Part shown: positions 24,269-33,201 of the stretch, piece by piece
Layout of the letters: the number at the start of each line of letters is the position of its first letter
How positions within the stretch are numbered: the first letter of the stretch is position 1
DNA from: Streptomyces gilvus
GTDB taxonomy: Bacteria > Actinomycetota > Actinomycetes > Streptomycetales > Streptomycetaceae
Reading direction: 5' to 3'
DNA length: 64,000 bases
Assembly: GCF_022513565.1 (NCBI RefSeq)
Contig: NZ_JAKWBE010000028.1
Coordinates: 50,454 to 114,453, forward strand
The notes under the pieces: generated by a model
The model's input: the letters and a program-made list of their open reading frames with translations, nothing else
What the model was told of the DNA's origin: nothing
Database searches by the model: none
Program-made: the position numbers and the translations under genes

Positions 24269-27200
24269 CTACAGCGGGATGGGCGCTTCGTTGCTGTACA
24301 TCTGGTCGATGTCGGTGTCGGACATGACGCCGGTCCACACCCGTACGTCGTCCACGAGACTGTGGGCATAGTCGCTGTACGCGCCCGTACTGATCCGACC
24401 GCGGCCGATGTTGAAGGTGCCGGTGGCTTGCCAAGGCGTGTCGAAGACCACGCCGTCCCCGGTGCTGTCTTCGGTGTCGGTGTCGCCCTGAGCCCCTTGC
24501 CGGACTCCGTTGACATAGAGGAACAGCTGGTGGTGAGCCCCGTCGTAGACGCCGGTCAAGAGCGTCCAGGTACCCGGGTCGACCAGCTGGGCCGACGCGA
24601 TGTCAGCGGGCACCTTGACGACCGACGCGCTGGTGGTGTCGGCACTGGTGCGCCCGAACACCCACATGCCCTGTGCGGAGCCCGCCGCCTGGTCGTACCA
24701 CAGACCCCAGGAGTCGCGTACGCCGCCGGACTGGGTGGCGATCCTCATGTGATGGGCCACGCTCGTGTCGGACAGCGCATCCGTATCGAGGTTGGCCCAG
24801 GCCGCCACGGTGAAGTCGCCCTGGGAGTCCACGATCGGACCCGAGGCCGTGGCATTGGCCGTCGAAGTGCCGTTCAGGGACAGGACGTTGCCCTTGCCGC
24901 CATCGGTGTCCGTGGTCCACGTTCCGCCCGAGGCGACGGTGGCCGTATGGCCGTACCCCGAGGAGTCCGAGGCCGCCGTGCCCGAGGTCTCCTCCATGCC
25001 CCAGTCCGCGGCGAGAGCCGGCCGCGCGTGGCCCGTGCTCGCGTCCGTCATCGCCTGGAGGTCGGCGATCTCCTCCTCGGACAGGATCCGGTTCCAGGCG
25101 GTCACCTCGTCCACCTGCCCGGGGAAGTAGTCGGTGAAGGTGCCGCCCGCCTGGCCGCGGGCGATCTGAATGCCGCCGGTCGCCTGCCAGGGCGTGGTGA
25201 AGGCGACCGGATCACCCTGCGGCACACCGTTGACGAACAACTGGATGGTCTGCTCCTGCGCGTCGTACACACCCATCAGATGCGTCCAGACGCCGACCTC
25301 CGGGGTCGTGGTCGAGATCGAGCGGACGATCGTCGGCGAGGCCACGTCGGCGGTGTACTGGTTGAAGATCCACGCCTGGTAGGAGGTCGAGTAATACAGG
25401 GCGAACGCGGAGCCGTTGGCGCCCGACTGTGCGACGGCCACGGCGTTGTGGGAGTTACCCGTCAGCCGGACCCAGGCAGCCACCGTGAAACTCTTCGTCG
25501 TGTCCAGCGCCGAGGAGGCGGTCGCCGCGTACGCGGACGTGCCGTCTCCCTGGAGTGCTTTGCCGAGCCGGGCCTTGTCGCTCCACACGGCTCCGCCGTT
25601 CAGGGTCGCGTCCTTGCCGCCGATCGAGTCGGCCGCCACGGTGCCGGTGCCCTCGTCCATCGACCACTGGTCGACAGGACCGGCACCCGGCGCGACCTTG
25701 AAGGAGTAGGTGTAGCTGGCCGACGCGTTCCCAGCCGAGTCCCAGGTCTGGACGGTGAGGGTGTTCAGCCCTCGTACGTCGGGTGCCAGGGACCGCGTGT
25801 AGCTGGTGGTGGCCGTGCTGAACGTCTTGGTCTGCACCGGGTTGTCGTTGAGCTGGTACGTGTACTTGACGACGTCTGTGGCCCCGTTGGCCTTGAGCGT
25901 GAACGAACCGGGCGCCCCCACGCCGCCGTAGGCGGTGCAGTCATCGGGCGAGTCGGGGCTCGCGCACTCGGGGTAGGCCGTCGAGTCGACGTCCGGCTGG
26001 ACGGGACGCGACGTGTCGATCTTGAACCAGCAATTCGTGGACCAGCCCGAATACATGTTCCCGGTCTTGCCGTCGAAGGTGTACTTGTACTGCGTGCGGG
26101 CCCGGAAATGGTAGGTCTGCCCGTTGGTCAGCGTCGGGGTCGTCCACGTCCCGGCCGTGCCCGACGTCGTCCACGCCGACGGGCTGCCCGAACCGGCCAG
26201 CGGGTCGGTCGCGTCGGCGTCGTACTTGTACACCTCGAAGTTCGGCCGCAGCGTCGACTGGGAGCCGTCTGCCGACTTGGGCGCGGCGGTCAGGGTGGGT
26301 GTCGCGTCCCGGATCACGACGGCCGTGGCGAGGGTCGACCCGCACGCCAGGCTCGGGTTCGACATCTTCACGCCGGTCGGGGTGCTGGGCTTGGAGACGA
26401 AAGTCACCGACAGCGTGGGCTTGTGGTCGGAAGGCGAGGCGAACTGCTTCCAGGCGATCGGGTCGCTCTCGTCCGCCGCCTGCAGACCGAGAGTGGTGGT
26501 CGAGCCGGACTGGCCCGCGGTGTAACTGACCGCGTCAGTGGCGTCGAAGGAGACGTTCCCGCCAGGGCAGGACGACGAGTAACCCTTGGCCGTACTGACC
26601 GAGTCCACCTGCTTGGACCAGGCCGGCTGCTTCGACCACGTCGTGGACGACGAGATCGCCCCGGTGCGCCACAACTGCACTGCCTTGTCCGTGCAGTTGG
26701 CCGACCACACCTCCAACGCCTGGAAGGTCGCCGAGAGGATCTTCTTGCCGCCCAGCGTGTGGGTGTCGAACTGGTACAGCGAACGCGCCATCTTGTTGTC
26801 CACCCACGCGTCGTAGCCGACGCCCAGCGCATGCGAGGTCTTCCAGAACGAGGTCGAGGGCGAACTCGTCCAGACAGTGGTCCAGCCCGCGAGCGAGGCG
26901 CTGGTCGTCTGGGGGTCCAGCACCACGGGGTAGGTGGTGTCGGGGTCGTCGAGGAAGGACCGCGCGGGCTTCAGAGTCAGTACGTCGTCCGACACCGTCA
27001 CGTCCATGGCGCTCGATCGGGCACCTGGGGCCGGCCCGTCCAGCGCGCTTTCGTCGGCGGCAGCGGTCACGCGCGCAGGACTGGTCACGGCGTACGACAC
27101 CCGTGAGGCAGTGGCGTACGACGCCGTCGACGTGGTCGTCGAACCAGTAACCGATGCGGGGGCCGGGGCGGCGGAGGAGTCGTACATCAGCGCCGTACCC

Positions 27201-27910
27201 GTAGTGAAGACCGGCCGCCCCTGGCCGTCGACGAAGGCGGCACCGCCGGAGTGCGTGTCATGCGCGGAGACACCGTCGACCGAGACGGGGAACCGAATGC
27301 TCGACAGACCCGTGTTCTGCGCCGCGTCTCGCGACTTGACCACCAGGTTTTCACTGAAACCGTCCGGAGTGGCCTGTACCACCAAGTCTGTCCCGGGCAT
27401 GACATTCTGATACGTCGCCGTAGCACCCGACAACGTCGGCGCGGGCAACGCCCACGGCGAGCCGACGCTGTACGTCTTCCCCTCCTGAGTGATGCTCGCC
27501 AAGGGGGCGTGCGAGCCGCCCCCCGAGAAAACGATGTCCGCTGCGGCGGCCTTCGGCACGACCGTGCCAGACGACGTCGTCTGCAGGTCCGTGTCGACCG
27601 GCACCCAGCCCGACGCCTTCTCCGCGCGCACCGGCACCGGATCGAACTCAACCGAGAACGTGCCGTCCGGCTGCGCTGTGACGAGTTGCGTGGGTGTCGT
27701 CTCCGCGCTCACCTCGACGGGCGAGCCGGACGCCGCAGCTTTCTGCGACGCAGCCGCCTCGGGCGACAGATCACTTGCACTGCCGCCAGTCGCCGCCGGC
27801 GAAGCATCCGCCGCGGTCGCGCCGACCGCCTGGGCGCCCGCAGCACCCAGCAACTGCACAAGGAGCGCCGATGCCACGACAGCACGGCGCAACCCCCCGC
27901 CCCGACCCAT
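24269..27910 (-). CDS. Secreted multidomain protein with two LamG (concanavalin-like) domains
   Basis: About 1,213 residues from the ATG at 27910, which has AAGGTGGGGG upstream; a GTG three codons earlier is possible. An N-terminal signal peptide (AVVASALLVQLLGAAGAQA) is followed by an Ala/Ser-rich region, a DNRLRE-like beta domain (around residues 330-500, LAGWTTVWTSSPSTSFW), a fibronectin-like stretch, and two LamG domains at about 740-930 and 985-1190 (DQWSMDEGTGTVAADSIGG and ADWGMEETSGTAASDSSGYG). It should bind carbohydrate or surface polymers outside the cell. It ends 69 bp before the RHS gene on the same strand; such LamG proteins commonly accompany RHS genes in streptomycetes, probably for export or surface presentation. 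Confidence 0.88.
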   Translation of the reverse strand: MGRGGGLRRAVVASALLVQLLGAAGAQAVGATAADASPAATGGSASDLSPEAAASQKAAASGSPVEVSAETTPTQLVTAQPDGTFSVEFDPVPVRAEKASGWVPVDTDLQTTSSGTVVPKAAAADIVFSGGGSHAPLASITQEGKTYSVGSPWALPAPTLSGATATYQNVMPGTDLVVQATPDGFSENLVVKSRDAAQNTGLSSIRFPVSVDGVSAHDTHSGGAAFVDGQGRPVFTTGTALMYDSSAAPAPASVTGSTTTSTASYATASRVSYAVTSPARVTAAADESALDGPAPGARSSAMDVTVSDDVLTLKPARSFLDDPDTTYPVVLDPQTTSASLAGWTTVWTSSPSTSFWKTSHALGVGYDAWVDNKMARSLYQFDTHTLGGKKILSATFQALEVWSANCTDKAVQLWRTGAISSSTTWSKQPAWSKQVDSVSTAKGYSSSCPGGNVSFDATDAVSYTAGQSGSTTTLGLQAADESDPIAWKQFASPSDHKPTLSVTFVSKPSTPTGVKMSNPSLACGSTLATAVVIRDATPTLTAAPKSADGSQSTLRPNFEVYKYDADATDPLAGSGSPSAWTTSGTAGTWTTPTLTNGQTYHFRARTQYKYTFDGKTGNMYSGWSTNCWFKIDTSRPVQPDVDSTAYPECASPDSPDDCTAYGGVGAPGSFTLKANGATDVVKYTYQLNDNPVQTKTFSTATTSYTRSLAPDVRGLNTLTVQTWDSAGNASASYTYSFKVAPGAGPVDQWSMDEGTGTVAADSIGGKDATLNGGAVWSDKARLGKALQGDGTSAYAATASSALDTTKSFTVAAWVRLTGNSHNAVAVAQSGANGSAFALYYSTSYQAWIFNQYTADVASPTIVRSISTTTPEVGVWTHLMGVYDAQEQTIQLFVNGVPQGDPVAFTTPWQATGGIQIARGQAGGTFTDYFPGQVDEVTAWNRILSEEEIADLQAMTDASTGHARPALAADWGMEETSGTAASDSSGYGHTATVASGGTWTTDTDGGKGNVLSLNGTSTANATASGPIVDSQGDFTVAAWANLDTDALSDTSVAHHMRIATQSGGVRDSWGLWYDQAAGSAQGMWVFGRTSADTTSASVVKVPADIASAQLVDPGTWTLLTGVYDGAHHQLFLYVNGVRQGAQGDTDTEDSTGDGVVFDTPWQATGTFNIGRGRISTGAYSDYAHSLVDDVRVWTGVMSDTDIDQMYSNEAPIPL

Positions 27911-28654
27911 GTCCCCCACCTTGTGTTCACAAGTTTCTTACAGTCCGGGTGATCAAAACCCAGGAAATTACGGCTGTCAATCACTTACCCAGGGCGCCGA
28001 CTCGGCCAAAATCGCCCATAAGCTGCGCAAAATTGTAAAGAAATAGTAAGAGATTCCCACGAGGGAACGCCACGAACCGGCAAAGAAGAGCAATCAAGCG
28101 ATCTTGCGGATCTGCAGGTAAACGGAGAGGTGAGTAAAAGAACCAAAAACTATATGCCCGTGCTGAGTCATATCGACGACGGTTGCAGCAGGTTGGCGGC
28201 GATCCAACAACAAGTTCAGGGCAGCGGCTGATCTGCAACCGATCCAAAACACACCGCATGCACACACACCGCATGCACACTTTGCGGGAAGGCGAGAGTT
28301 CAGTCCCCTCAAACGAACTGCATCCGTCCTGATCGGCCGCCACAGCCTCACCAACCAGCAGGCATGGAACAACACCGGCCCCGCGGTGAGCTTCCTCGAC
28401 GGCCTGCCGGCCTGGCACCTGCAGCACTGGGCGGAGCGCTGGCCGTCCCTGCGCACGGCCCTCAAGCGCCCCGCCCGGGTGGCGGATACGCGATCATGGT
28501 GCCGAATGCCGTGTGGAACGTCGGAGCGCCAGGGCCCCGCGCACGATGTCCATGCCCGACAGTCCCTCAATCCCCGTCCGCATCCAGTGAATCGCCTCCG
28601 GGGCACCCCGACCGGGCTGCGGACGTCTCAGCGAAAGCCTTGGGAGCGGAAAGC

Positions 28655-28678
28655 GGTTGATCGCCTTTTTGGGGGTAA
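28655..28678 (+). promoter_or_regulatory. Sigma-B-type stress promoter candidate
   Basis: GGTT (28655-28658), 14 bp, GGGTAA (28673-28678) matches the Streptomyces SigB-class pattern GNNT-N14-16-GGGTAY except for the last base. It would give a start near 28685, about 30 nt before the small membrane-protein gene. Confidence 0.4.
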
Positions 28679-28702
28679 CCGGGAGAGCAAGAGTGGTTAC
28701 CC
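28673..28702. promoter_or_regulatory. Inverted repeat in the leader of the small membrane protein gene
   Basis: GGGTAACC (28673-28680) and GGTTACCC (28695-28702) are perfect 8-bp inverted arms, the second ending just before the AGGAGG ribosome site. It may be an operator or leader hairpin. Confidence 0.4.
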
Positions 28703-28714
28703 GTATAGGAGGCC

Positions 28715-28873
28715 ATGATGATCGCTCTTGGCGTCATCCTTGTCATAGTCGGTTTTCTGACCGGCGTCTCGATCCTGTGGACCATCGGGATCATCCTGCT
28801 GGTGGTCGGCGCCGCCCTCTGGCTCATGGGGTCCATGGGTCACGCCGTCGCCGGTCGTCGACACTATTGGTGA
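28715..28873 (+). CDS. Small hydrophobic membrane protein (DUF6131-like)
   Basis: 52 residues, two membrane segments: ALGVILVIVGFLTGV and LWTIGIILLVVGAALWLMG, then a short basic tail ending RRHYW. The composition and tail match the small DUF6131 proteins common in actinobacteria, whose function is unknown. A perfect AGGAGG at 28707-28712 supports the start. The second ATG (28718) has the better spacing and would remove one residue. A sigma-B-like promoter and an inverted repeat lie just upstream, suggesting stress induction. Confidence 0.8.
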   Translation: MMIALGVILVIVGFLTGVSILWTIGIILLVVGAALWLMGSMGHAVAGRRHYW

Positions 28874-29003
28874 ATGCGCAGCGGACGCCGGGGGACGAAG
28901 AGACGCGAGGGTCAGGCGTGCTGATCAGGTGCGCTGAGCAGGTGCGCTCTGATGGGCGCATGCGTCAGCCGCACTGATCAAGCGAACTGGTCAAGCGAAC
29001 CGA

Positions 29004-30095
29004 TCAGGCGGAGCGCTTTCGGGCCGCCGTCTTTTTCGCCGGCGTTTTCTTGGCGGTGGTTTTGGCTGCGGTTTTGGCGGTGGTCCTTTTCTCCGTGGAC
29101 TTCGCCGTCGATTTCGTCGTCGTCTTCTTCGTCCCCTGCGTCGACTTGGCCGTCGACTTCTTCGCGGCGGCGGTGGTTTTCCGGGCGGCCGTCTTCTTCG
29201 CCGTCGACGTGGACTTCCGGCCCGACGTCTGCTTGGGCGTCGCCCGCGCCGACTTCCGGGCCGGGAGGTGTGTCACCTCCGCGTCCTCCGCCTCTTCGCC
29301 GGCCTCGGCCGGTTCCTCGCCCCGGGACTCCTTCGCCGCCCGGACGCTTTTCTCCAGGGCCGCCATCAGGTCGAGGACCTTGCCGCCGGGGGCCGCCTCC
29401 GGGGCCTCGGGGGGTGCCTCGCCCGCCGCCTTCGCGGCCACGACCTCCTCCAGCGCCTCCCGGTACTCGTCGTGCAGTTCGGTGAGGTCGATCTCGCCGA
29501 GGGTGTCCATCAGGGCGTCGGCCAGGTCGAGTTCCTTGTCGTTGACCGTCACCTTGGCGTCCGGGGCGACCCCTTCGGGTGCCCGCACCTCGTCCGGCCA
29601 GAGCAGGCCGTGCATGGCGATCGCGTCCTCGACCACCCGCAGCATGCCCAGCCGTTCCTTGCCGCGCAGCGCGAACTTCGCGATCGCCACCTTGTTGCTG
29701 CGCTTGAGGGCCTCTCTCAGTAGGGTGTACGGCTTGGCGGCCGGGGCACCGCCCGCGGCCAGGTAGTACGCCGCGTCCATCTGCAGGGGGTCGATGCGGT
29801 CCGCCGGGACGAAGGCCACGATCTCGATCGTCTTGGCCGTGGGGAGCGGGAGGTGGGAGAGGTCCTCGTCGGTGATGGGGATGATCGTGCCGTCCGCGTC
29901 CTCGTAGCCCTTGCCGATCTCGGCCGAGGAGACCTCCTTCTCCTCCAGCTCACAGACCTTGCGGTAGCGGATGCGGCCGCCGTCCTCGGTGTGGATCTGG
30001 CGGAACGAGATCGAATGGCTCTCGGTGGCGTTGACCAGCTTGATCGGGATGCTGACCAGGCCGAACGAGATGGCGCCGTTCCATATGGACCTCAC
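29004..30095 (-). CDS. ku: DNA end-binding protein Ku
   Basis: Bacterial Ku forms a ring dimer on DNA double-strand ends and recruits the end-joining polymerase and ligase. The core (residues 1-230) has the typical start RSIWNGAISFGLVSIPIKL and the MDAAYYLAAGG and LHDEYREALEEVV segments. The C-terminal 100 residues are a Lys/Ala/Thr-rich, disordered, positively charged tail (AKKT and TTAKK units), as in long actinobacterial Ku. I prefer the GTG at 30095 with AAAGGG at proper spacing; a GTG at 30104 would add three residues. The gene is divergent from the LigD-type polymerase gene, 62 bp apart, so the two probably share a promoter region. Confidence 0.95.
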   Translation of the reverse strand: MRSIWNGAISFGLVSIPIKLVNATESHSISFRQIHTEDGGRIRYRKVCELEEKEVSSAEIGKGYEDADGTIIPITDEDLSHLPLPTAKTIEIVAFVPADRIDPLQMDAAYYLAAGGAPAAKPYTLLREALKRSNKVAIAKFALRGKERLGMLRVVEDAIAMHGLLWPDEVRAPEGVAPDAKVTVNDKELDLADALMDTLGEIDLTELHDEYREALEEVVAAKAAGEAPPEAPEAAPGGKVLDLMAALEKSVRAAKESRGEEPAEAGEEAEDAEVTHLPARKSARATPKQTSGRKSTSTAKKTAARKTTAAAKKSTAKSTQGTKKTTTKSTAKSTEKRTTAKTAAKTTAKKTPAKKTAARKRSA

Positions 30096-30157
30096 CTGCA
30101 GCACCCTTTCGGTCGTTTTCCGCCATTACGTACCAGTTTGCGTGAGATTCTCATCGT

Positions 30158-31039
30158 ATGACGCCCATCACGGAGGTGGAGGGCAGACGGCTCGCCCTCA
30201 GCAACCTGGAGAAGGTGCTCTATCCGGAGACCGGGTTCACCAAGGGCGAGGTGCTGCACTACTACGCCACCAGCGCCGAGGTGCTGCTGCCGCATCTGCG
30301 GGACCGGCCGGTGTCGTTCCTGCGGTATCCGGACGGGCCCGGCGGGCAGGTCTTCTTCGCCAAGAACGTTCCGCCGGGTACGCCCGACTGGGTCACGACC
30401 GCCGAGGTGCCGCGGATGGAGGGGCCGGCGCGGATGGTGCTCGTCCAGGATCTGGCGTCGCTGATGTGGGCGGCGAACCTGGTCACCGAGTTCCACACCC
30501 CGCAGTGGGTGGTCCAGGATCCCGGGGTCGCGGACCGGATCGTGTTCGATCTGGACCCGGGTCCGCCCGCCACCGTCGTCGACTGCTGCGAGGTCGCGGT
30601 GTGGCTGCGGGAGCGGCTCGCGGCGGACGGGATCGAGGCCTGCGCCAAGACCTCGGGGTCCAAGGGGCTGCATCTGCTCGCCGCGGTGCGGCCGACGCCG
30701 TCCGAGCAGGTCAGCGACTATGCGAAGCAGCTCGCGGTGGAGGCGGAGCGGGCCATGCCGCGGCGGGTGCTGCACCGGATGACGCGGAGTCTGCGGCCGG
30801 GGAAGGTGTTCGTCGACTGGAGCCAGAACGCGGCCCGGAAGACCACCGCCACGCCCTACACCCTGCGGGCCCGCCCGGCGCCCACCGTCTCCGCGCCGGT
30901 GACCTGGAGAGAGGTCGAGGAGTGCGGCGCACCGGGCCAACTCACCTTCCAGGCCCCGGACATCGCGCCCCGCATCCAGGACTACGGCGACCTGCTGGCC
31001 CCCTTGCTCGACCCGAAGACGGCCGGATCACTGCCGTGA
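30158..31039 (+). CDS. ligD: LigD-type end-joining DNA polymerase/primase
   Basis: A stand-alone LigD polymerase (PolDom) of the archaeo-eukaryotic primase superfamily that fills gaps at broken DNA ends. 293 residues from the ATG at 30158. Metal-binding DLDPG (residues 130-134), the nucleotide-binding SGSKGLH (around 168) and FVDWSQN with the third acidic residue are all present. No ligase or phosphoesterase domain is fused, so the nick must be sealed by a ligase encoded elsewhere. Divergent from ku, which is the expected partner. Confidence 0.93.
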   Translation: MTPITEVEGRRLALSNLEKVLYPETGFTKGEVLHYYATSAEVLLPHLRDRPVSFLRYPDGPGGQVFFAKNVPPGTPDWVTTAEVPRMEGPARMVLVQDLASLMWAANLVTEFHTPQWVVQDPGVADRIVFDLDPGPPATVVDCCEVAVWLRERLAADGIEACAKTSGSKGLHLLAAVRPTPSEQVSDYAKQLAVEAERAMPRRVLHRMTRSLRPGKVFVDWSQNAARKTTATPYTLRARPAPTVSAPVTWREVEECGAPGQLTFQAPDIAPRIQDYGDLLAPLLDPKTAGSLP

Positions 31040-31386
31040 GCGCCCCCCAGTCACCTCGAGCCACCCCCAGTCACCTCGAACCACCCCGGTCAGCAGCGTC
31101 CGCGGCAGCGTGACCGGTCCAGGACCGCCCTCGGAACCTGCGGGGCGACGGGCATGATCCACGCGCGCGTGGCCCCGCCCGCCGGTACGCCGACGTGACC
31201 GGGCGCCCCGGCCACCCCCATGCCCGCGAAGGCCGGCGTCTCCGCAGCCCGGCGCGGGTCGTCGACGCCGGCCGGCTCGACGACCTCCGAGGCCGGCTCG
31301 GTGATGCCGTACGTCCGCCCGTGTCACGCACGCCCGCGCCCGCGTCCCCCGGCCCCACGCAAGCACGCACGCCAGCGGCGCCGAGC
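31040..31386. other. Intergenic region, nothing supported
   Basis: 347 bp between two convergent genes (polymerase and NERD protein). Open frames here are GC-rich shadows without start, ribosome site or recognisable sequence. No clear terminator was seen. Confidence 0.5.
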
Positions 31387-32190
31387 TCACACCCGCAACC
31401 ACGTCCCCCGATCCCGCGCCATCGCGTGCAGCGCCTCCACGTCCGCCGGTTTGAGTACGCCGCCCGTGCGGGCCAGGCTCTCGGTCTCCGAGTCCTTCAG
31501 GACGCGCAGGTCGCGGAGGGGGACAGTGATCGTCACTTCGGTGGGCTCGAAGAGGACGAGGACCGGGTGGACCTCGGCCGTGAGGGCGTGGGACGCGCGG
31601 TCGGCGTCGGCGCGGAGCCGGCGCAGGAGCGGGTGGGGGTCGCGGCGGCCCAGGGTGACCATGGGATCCGCGACCGTCACCCGCTGCTTGCGGGCGTGGA
31701 CGGTGTGGACGGCGAACAGACCGCCGGGGCCGATCGCCAGGTGGTGGATGCGGTCGCCGCCGGGCAGCGGGACGGAGTGCAGGGCGTGCCAGCCCGCGCC
31801 GTCGAGGTGGTCCAGGGCCTCGCCGACCGCCTGCTCGGCGACCAGCGCGCGCCGGCGCGGGTCCGGGCGCAGCCGGTGGGCCGGGGCGGGGTCGCGGTCC
31901 AGGGCGACCAGCAGCGCCTCGCCGGGGCGGTTGGGCGCCAGGTCGTCGTCCGGGTGGAGGGAGAGACGGGCCAGCTCGGCCGGGGTGGGGACGGGGGGCG
32001 GGCCGACGGCCACCGGGCCGGTGATGAAGGGGCCCAGGGCCTGCAGCACCCCCTCCCGCTCCTCCTCGCTGAGCAGGTTGATCCGGCCCGCTTCACGGTC
32101 GTACCAGGCGACGTTGTGCCCGTCCGTGCGGCACACGTACAGCCGTTCCTGACCGTGCCTCCAGGTTGGTATGACGCGCAGTCCGTTCAT
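31387..32190 (-). CDS. NERD domain protein
   Basis: 267 residues. The central part (about residues 125-235) is a nuclease-related domain: EALDHLDGAGWHALHSVPLP, RIHHLAIGPGGLFAVHTVHA and later VHPVLVLFE, which place a conserved Asp/Glu/Lys core in a restriction-endonuclease-like fold. The N-terminal 60 residues (MNGLRVIPTWRHGQERLYVC) are a separate small domain often found on streptomycete members. No signal peptide. The substrate is unknown; DNA processing is a family-based guess. It ends convergent to the end-joining polymerase gene, though that may be chance. Confidence 0.82.
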   Translation of the reverse strand: MNGLRVIPTWRHGQERLYVCRTDGHNVAWYDREAGRINLLSEEEREGVLQALGPFITGPVAVGPPPVPTPAELARLSLHPDDDLAPNRPGEALLVALDRDPAPAHRLRPDPRRRALVAEQAVGEALDHLDGAGWHALHSVPLPGGDRIHHLAIGPGGLFAVHTVHARKQRVTVADPMVTLGRRDPHPLLRRLRADADRASHALTAEVHPVLVLFEPTEVTITVPLRDLRVLKDSETESLARTGGVLKPADVEALHAMARDRGTWLRV

Positions 32191-32294
32191 GCACCATCAC
32201 CCCTTGACCATGGGAACAGGCGGGGTGCTCCATCGGCAAGAACCCGGTTACCTTTGAGAGCAGTTGGGCCCCACTGGAGGGGGATGGGGAGGCG

Positions 32295-32804
32295 TTGTTG
32301 CGTACCCGCAGGAAGCAACCCGACGTACCGGCTCCGGACGCCCCGTGGAGCGAGATCGTGCCTGGCCTGTGGATGGGCGGGCACGAGTTCCGGGGGCAGA
32401 CCGGGCAACTGGAGTTCGCCGTCGTACGGGATCAGTTCGATCTCGTGCAGACCTTGCTGAGGCTGCCGGGCCACGGGCCCGACCCGGGTGTGGAGCACCA
32501 TGTCTGGCCCATACCCGACGGACCGCTGGACGGCACCCAACTCGCGGGGGTCATTCGGCTGGCCCTGGCCGCGAGCGAGGCACTGGACGCGGGCCGCAAG
32601 GTCCTCGTCCGCTGTTACCACGGGTACAACCGCTCGGGTCTGGTGGTGGCGCACGCCCTGGTGCGCCGGGGCCACTCCGCCGAGCAGGCGATACGGCTGA
32701 TCCGGTCCCGTCGCTCGCCGTGGGCGCTGCACAACGACCTGTTCGTCGACTATCTGCGGGCGGGGCTGCCGACGGCCCGGCTGCTGGAGGAGCTGGCCGA
32801 GTAG
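32295..32804 (+). CDS. Dual-specificity/tyrosine phosphatase-like protein
   Basis: 169 residues of the cysteine phosphatase family. The catalytic loop is VRCYHGYNRSG (C-x5-R), preceded by an Asp-containing loop (PIPDGPLDG) that can serve as general acid, and followed by a helix (LVVAHALVRRGHSAEQAI). The start is a TTG at 32295 behind GGGGAGG; the next codon is also TTG and has slightly better spacing. The substrate is unknown. It is divergent from the NERD gene. The stop codon is the first bases of a 66-bp tandem repeat array. Confidence 0.85.
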   Translation: MLRTRRKQPDVPAPDAPWSEIVPGLWMGGHEFRGQTGQLEFAVVRDQFDLVQTLLRLPGHGPDPGVEHHVWPIPDGPLDGTQLAGVIRLALAASEALDAGRKVLVRCYHGYNRSGLVVAHALVRRGHSAEQAIRLIRSRRSPWALHNDLFVDYLRAGLPTARLLEELAE

Positions 32805-33000
32805 GGGCCCGGCGGGACGAGCGAGGAGCGCCCCGCCGACCGCCCGGCAGATCGAGGGGCCGGCCGGTAGGGGGCCTGGCAGGACGGGCGAGGAGCGCCC
32901 CCCTACCGCCCGGCAGATCGAGGGGCCGGCCGGTAGGGGGCCTCCCGGGACGGGCGAGGAGCGCCCCGCCGACCGCCCGGCAGATCGAGGAGCCGGGCGG
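32802..33000. repeat. Three tandem copies of a 66-67-bp repeat
   Basis: Units at 32802-32867, 32868-32933 and 32934-33000. Each starts TAGGGG and contains CGAGGAGCGCC and CCGCCCGGCAGATCGAGG; copies are about 90% alike. The first unit begins at the phosphatase stop codon, so duplication started there. No coding frame is supported. Confidence 0.9.
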
Positions 33001-33035
33001 CCGAGCCGGGAGCCATAGCGGGCCACCGAGAAGCG

Positions 33036-33155
33036 CGGGTAAGCGTTTCTTCGGGACCAGAGAGGAGCGCGGTAAGTGTTTCTTCGGGGCCGCCGAGAAC
33101 TGCGGGTAAGCGTTTCTTCGGGGGGTCGGGTAGCGGAGGTAATCGTTTCTCCGGC
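33036..33155. promoter_or_regulatory. Array of four LacI-box-like sites, 33-34 bp apart
   Basis: Four copies of a unit close to GCGGGTAAGCGTTTCTTCGG with GTAA at 33039, 33072, 33106 and 33139. Spacing is 33, 34 and 33 bp, about three helical turns, so all lie on one DNA face. The core AAnCGnTT (AAGCGTTT, AAGTGTTT, AAGCGTTT, AATCGTTT) is the symmetric centre of LacI/GalR-type operators and cre boxes. The last ends 47 bp before the lipoprotein start codon. Its position fits an upstream control region; the regulator is unknown. Confidence 0.6.
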
Positions 33156-33201
33156 CGCCTAGGGTGTATCCGGCAACCCTGCCCCCAGCCCCTGGAGCAC
33201 C

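Larger units (their letters stand above)
27911..28714. other. Gene-poor, relatively AT-rich region upstream of the RHS operon
   Basis: About 800 bp with no supported gene. The part 27930-28160 is unusually AT-rich for this genome and should carry the promoter of the LamG-RHS operon. At 28249-28280 a 15-bp unit (ACACCGCATGCACAC) is repeated in tandem. A plus-strand frame at about 28333-28500 reads SLTNQQAWNNTGPAVSFLDG and LPAWHLQHWAERWPSLRTAL without a start codon and looks like a gene fragment of unknown origin. Low GC and debris fit an island boundary. Confidence 0.45.

Noticed and set aside
31040..31386. Small secreted or regulatory gene
   Set aside because: Frames lack start codon with ribosome site and look like GC-driven noise.
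33036..33155. CRISPR-like spacing (four repeats at 33-34 bp)
   Set aside because: Repeats are short and diverged, spacers are only about 13 bp and similar to each other, and no cas gene is present. They look like operator sites.
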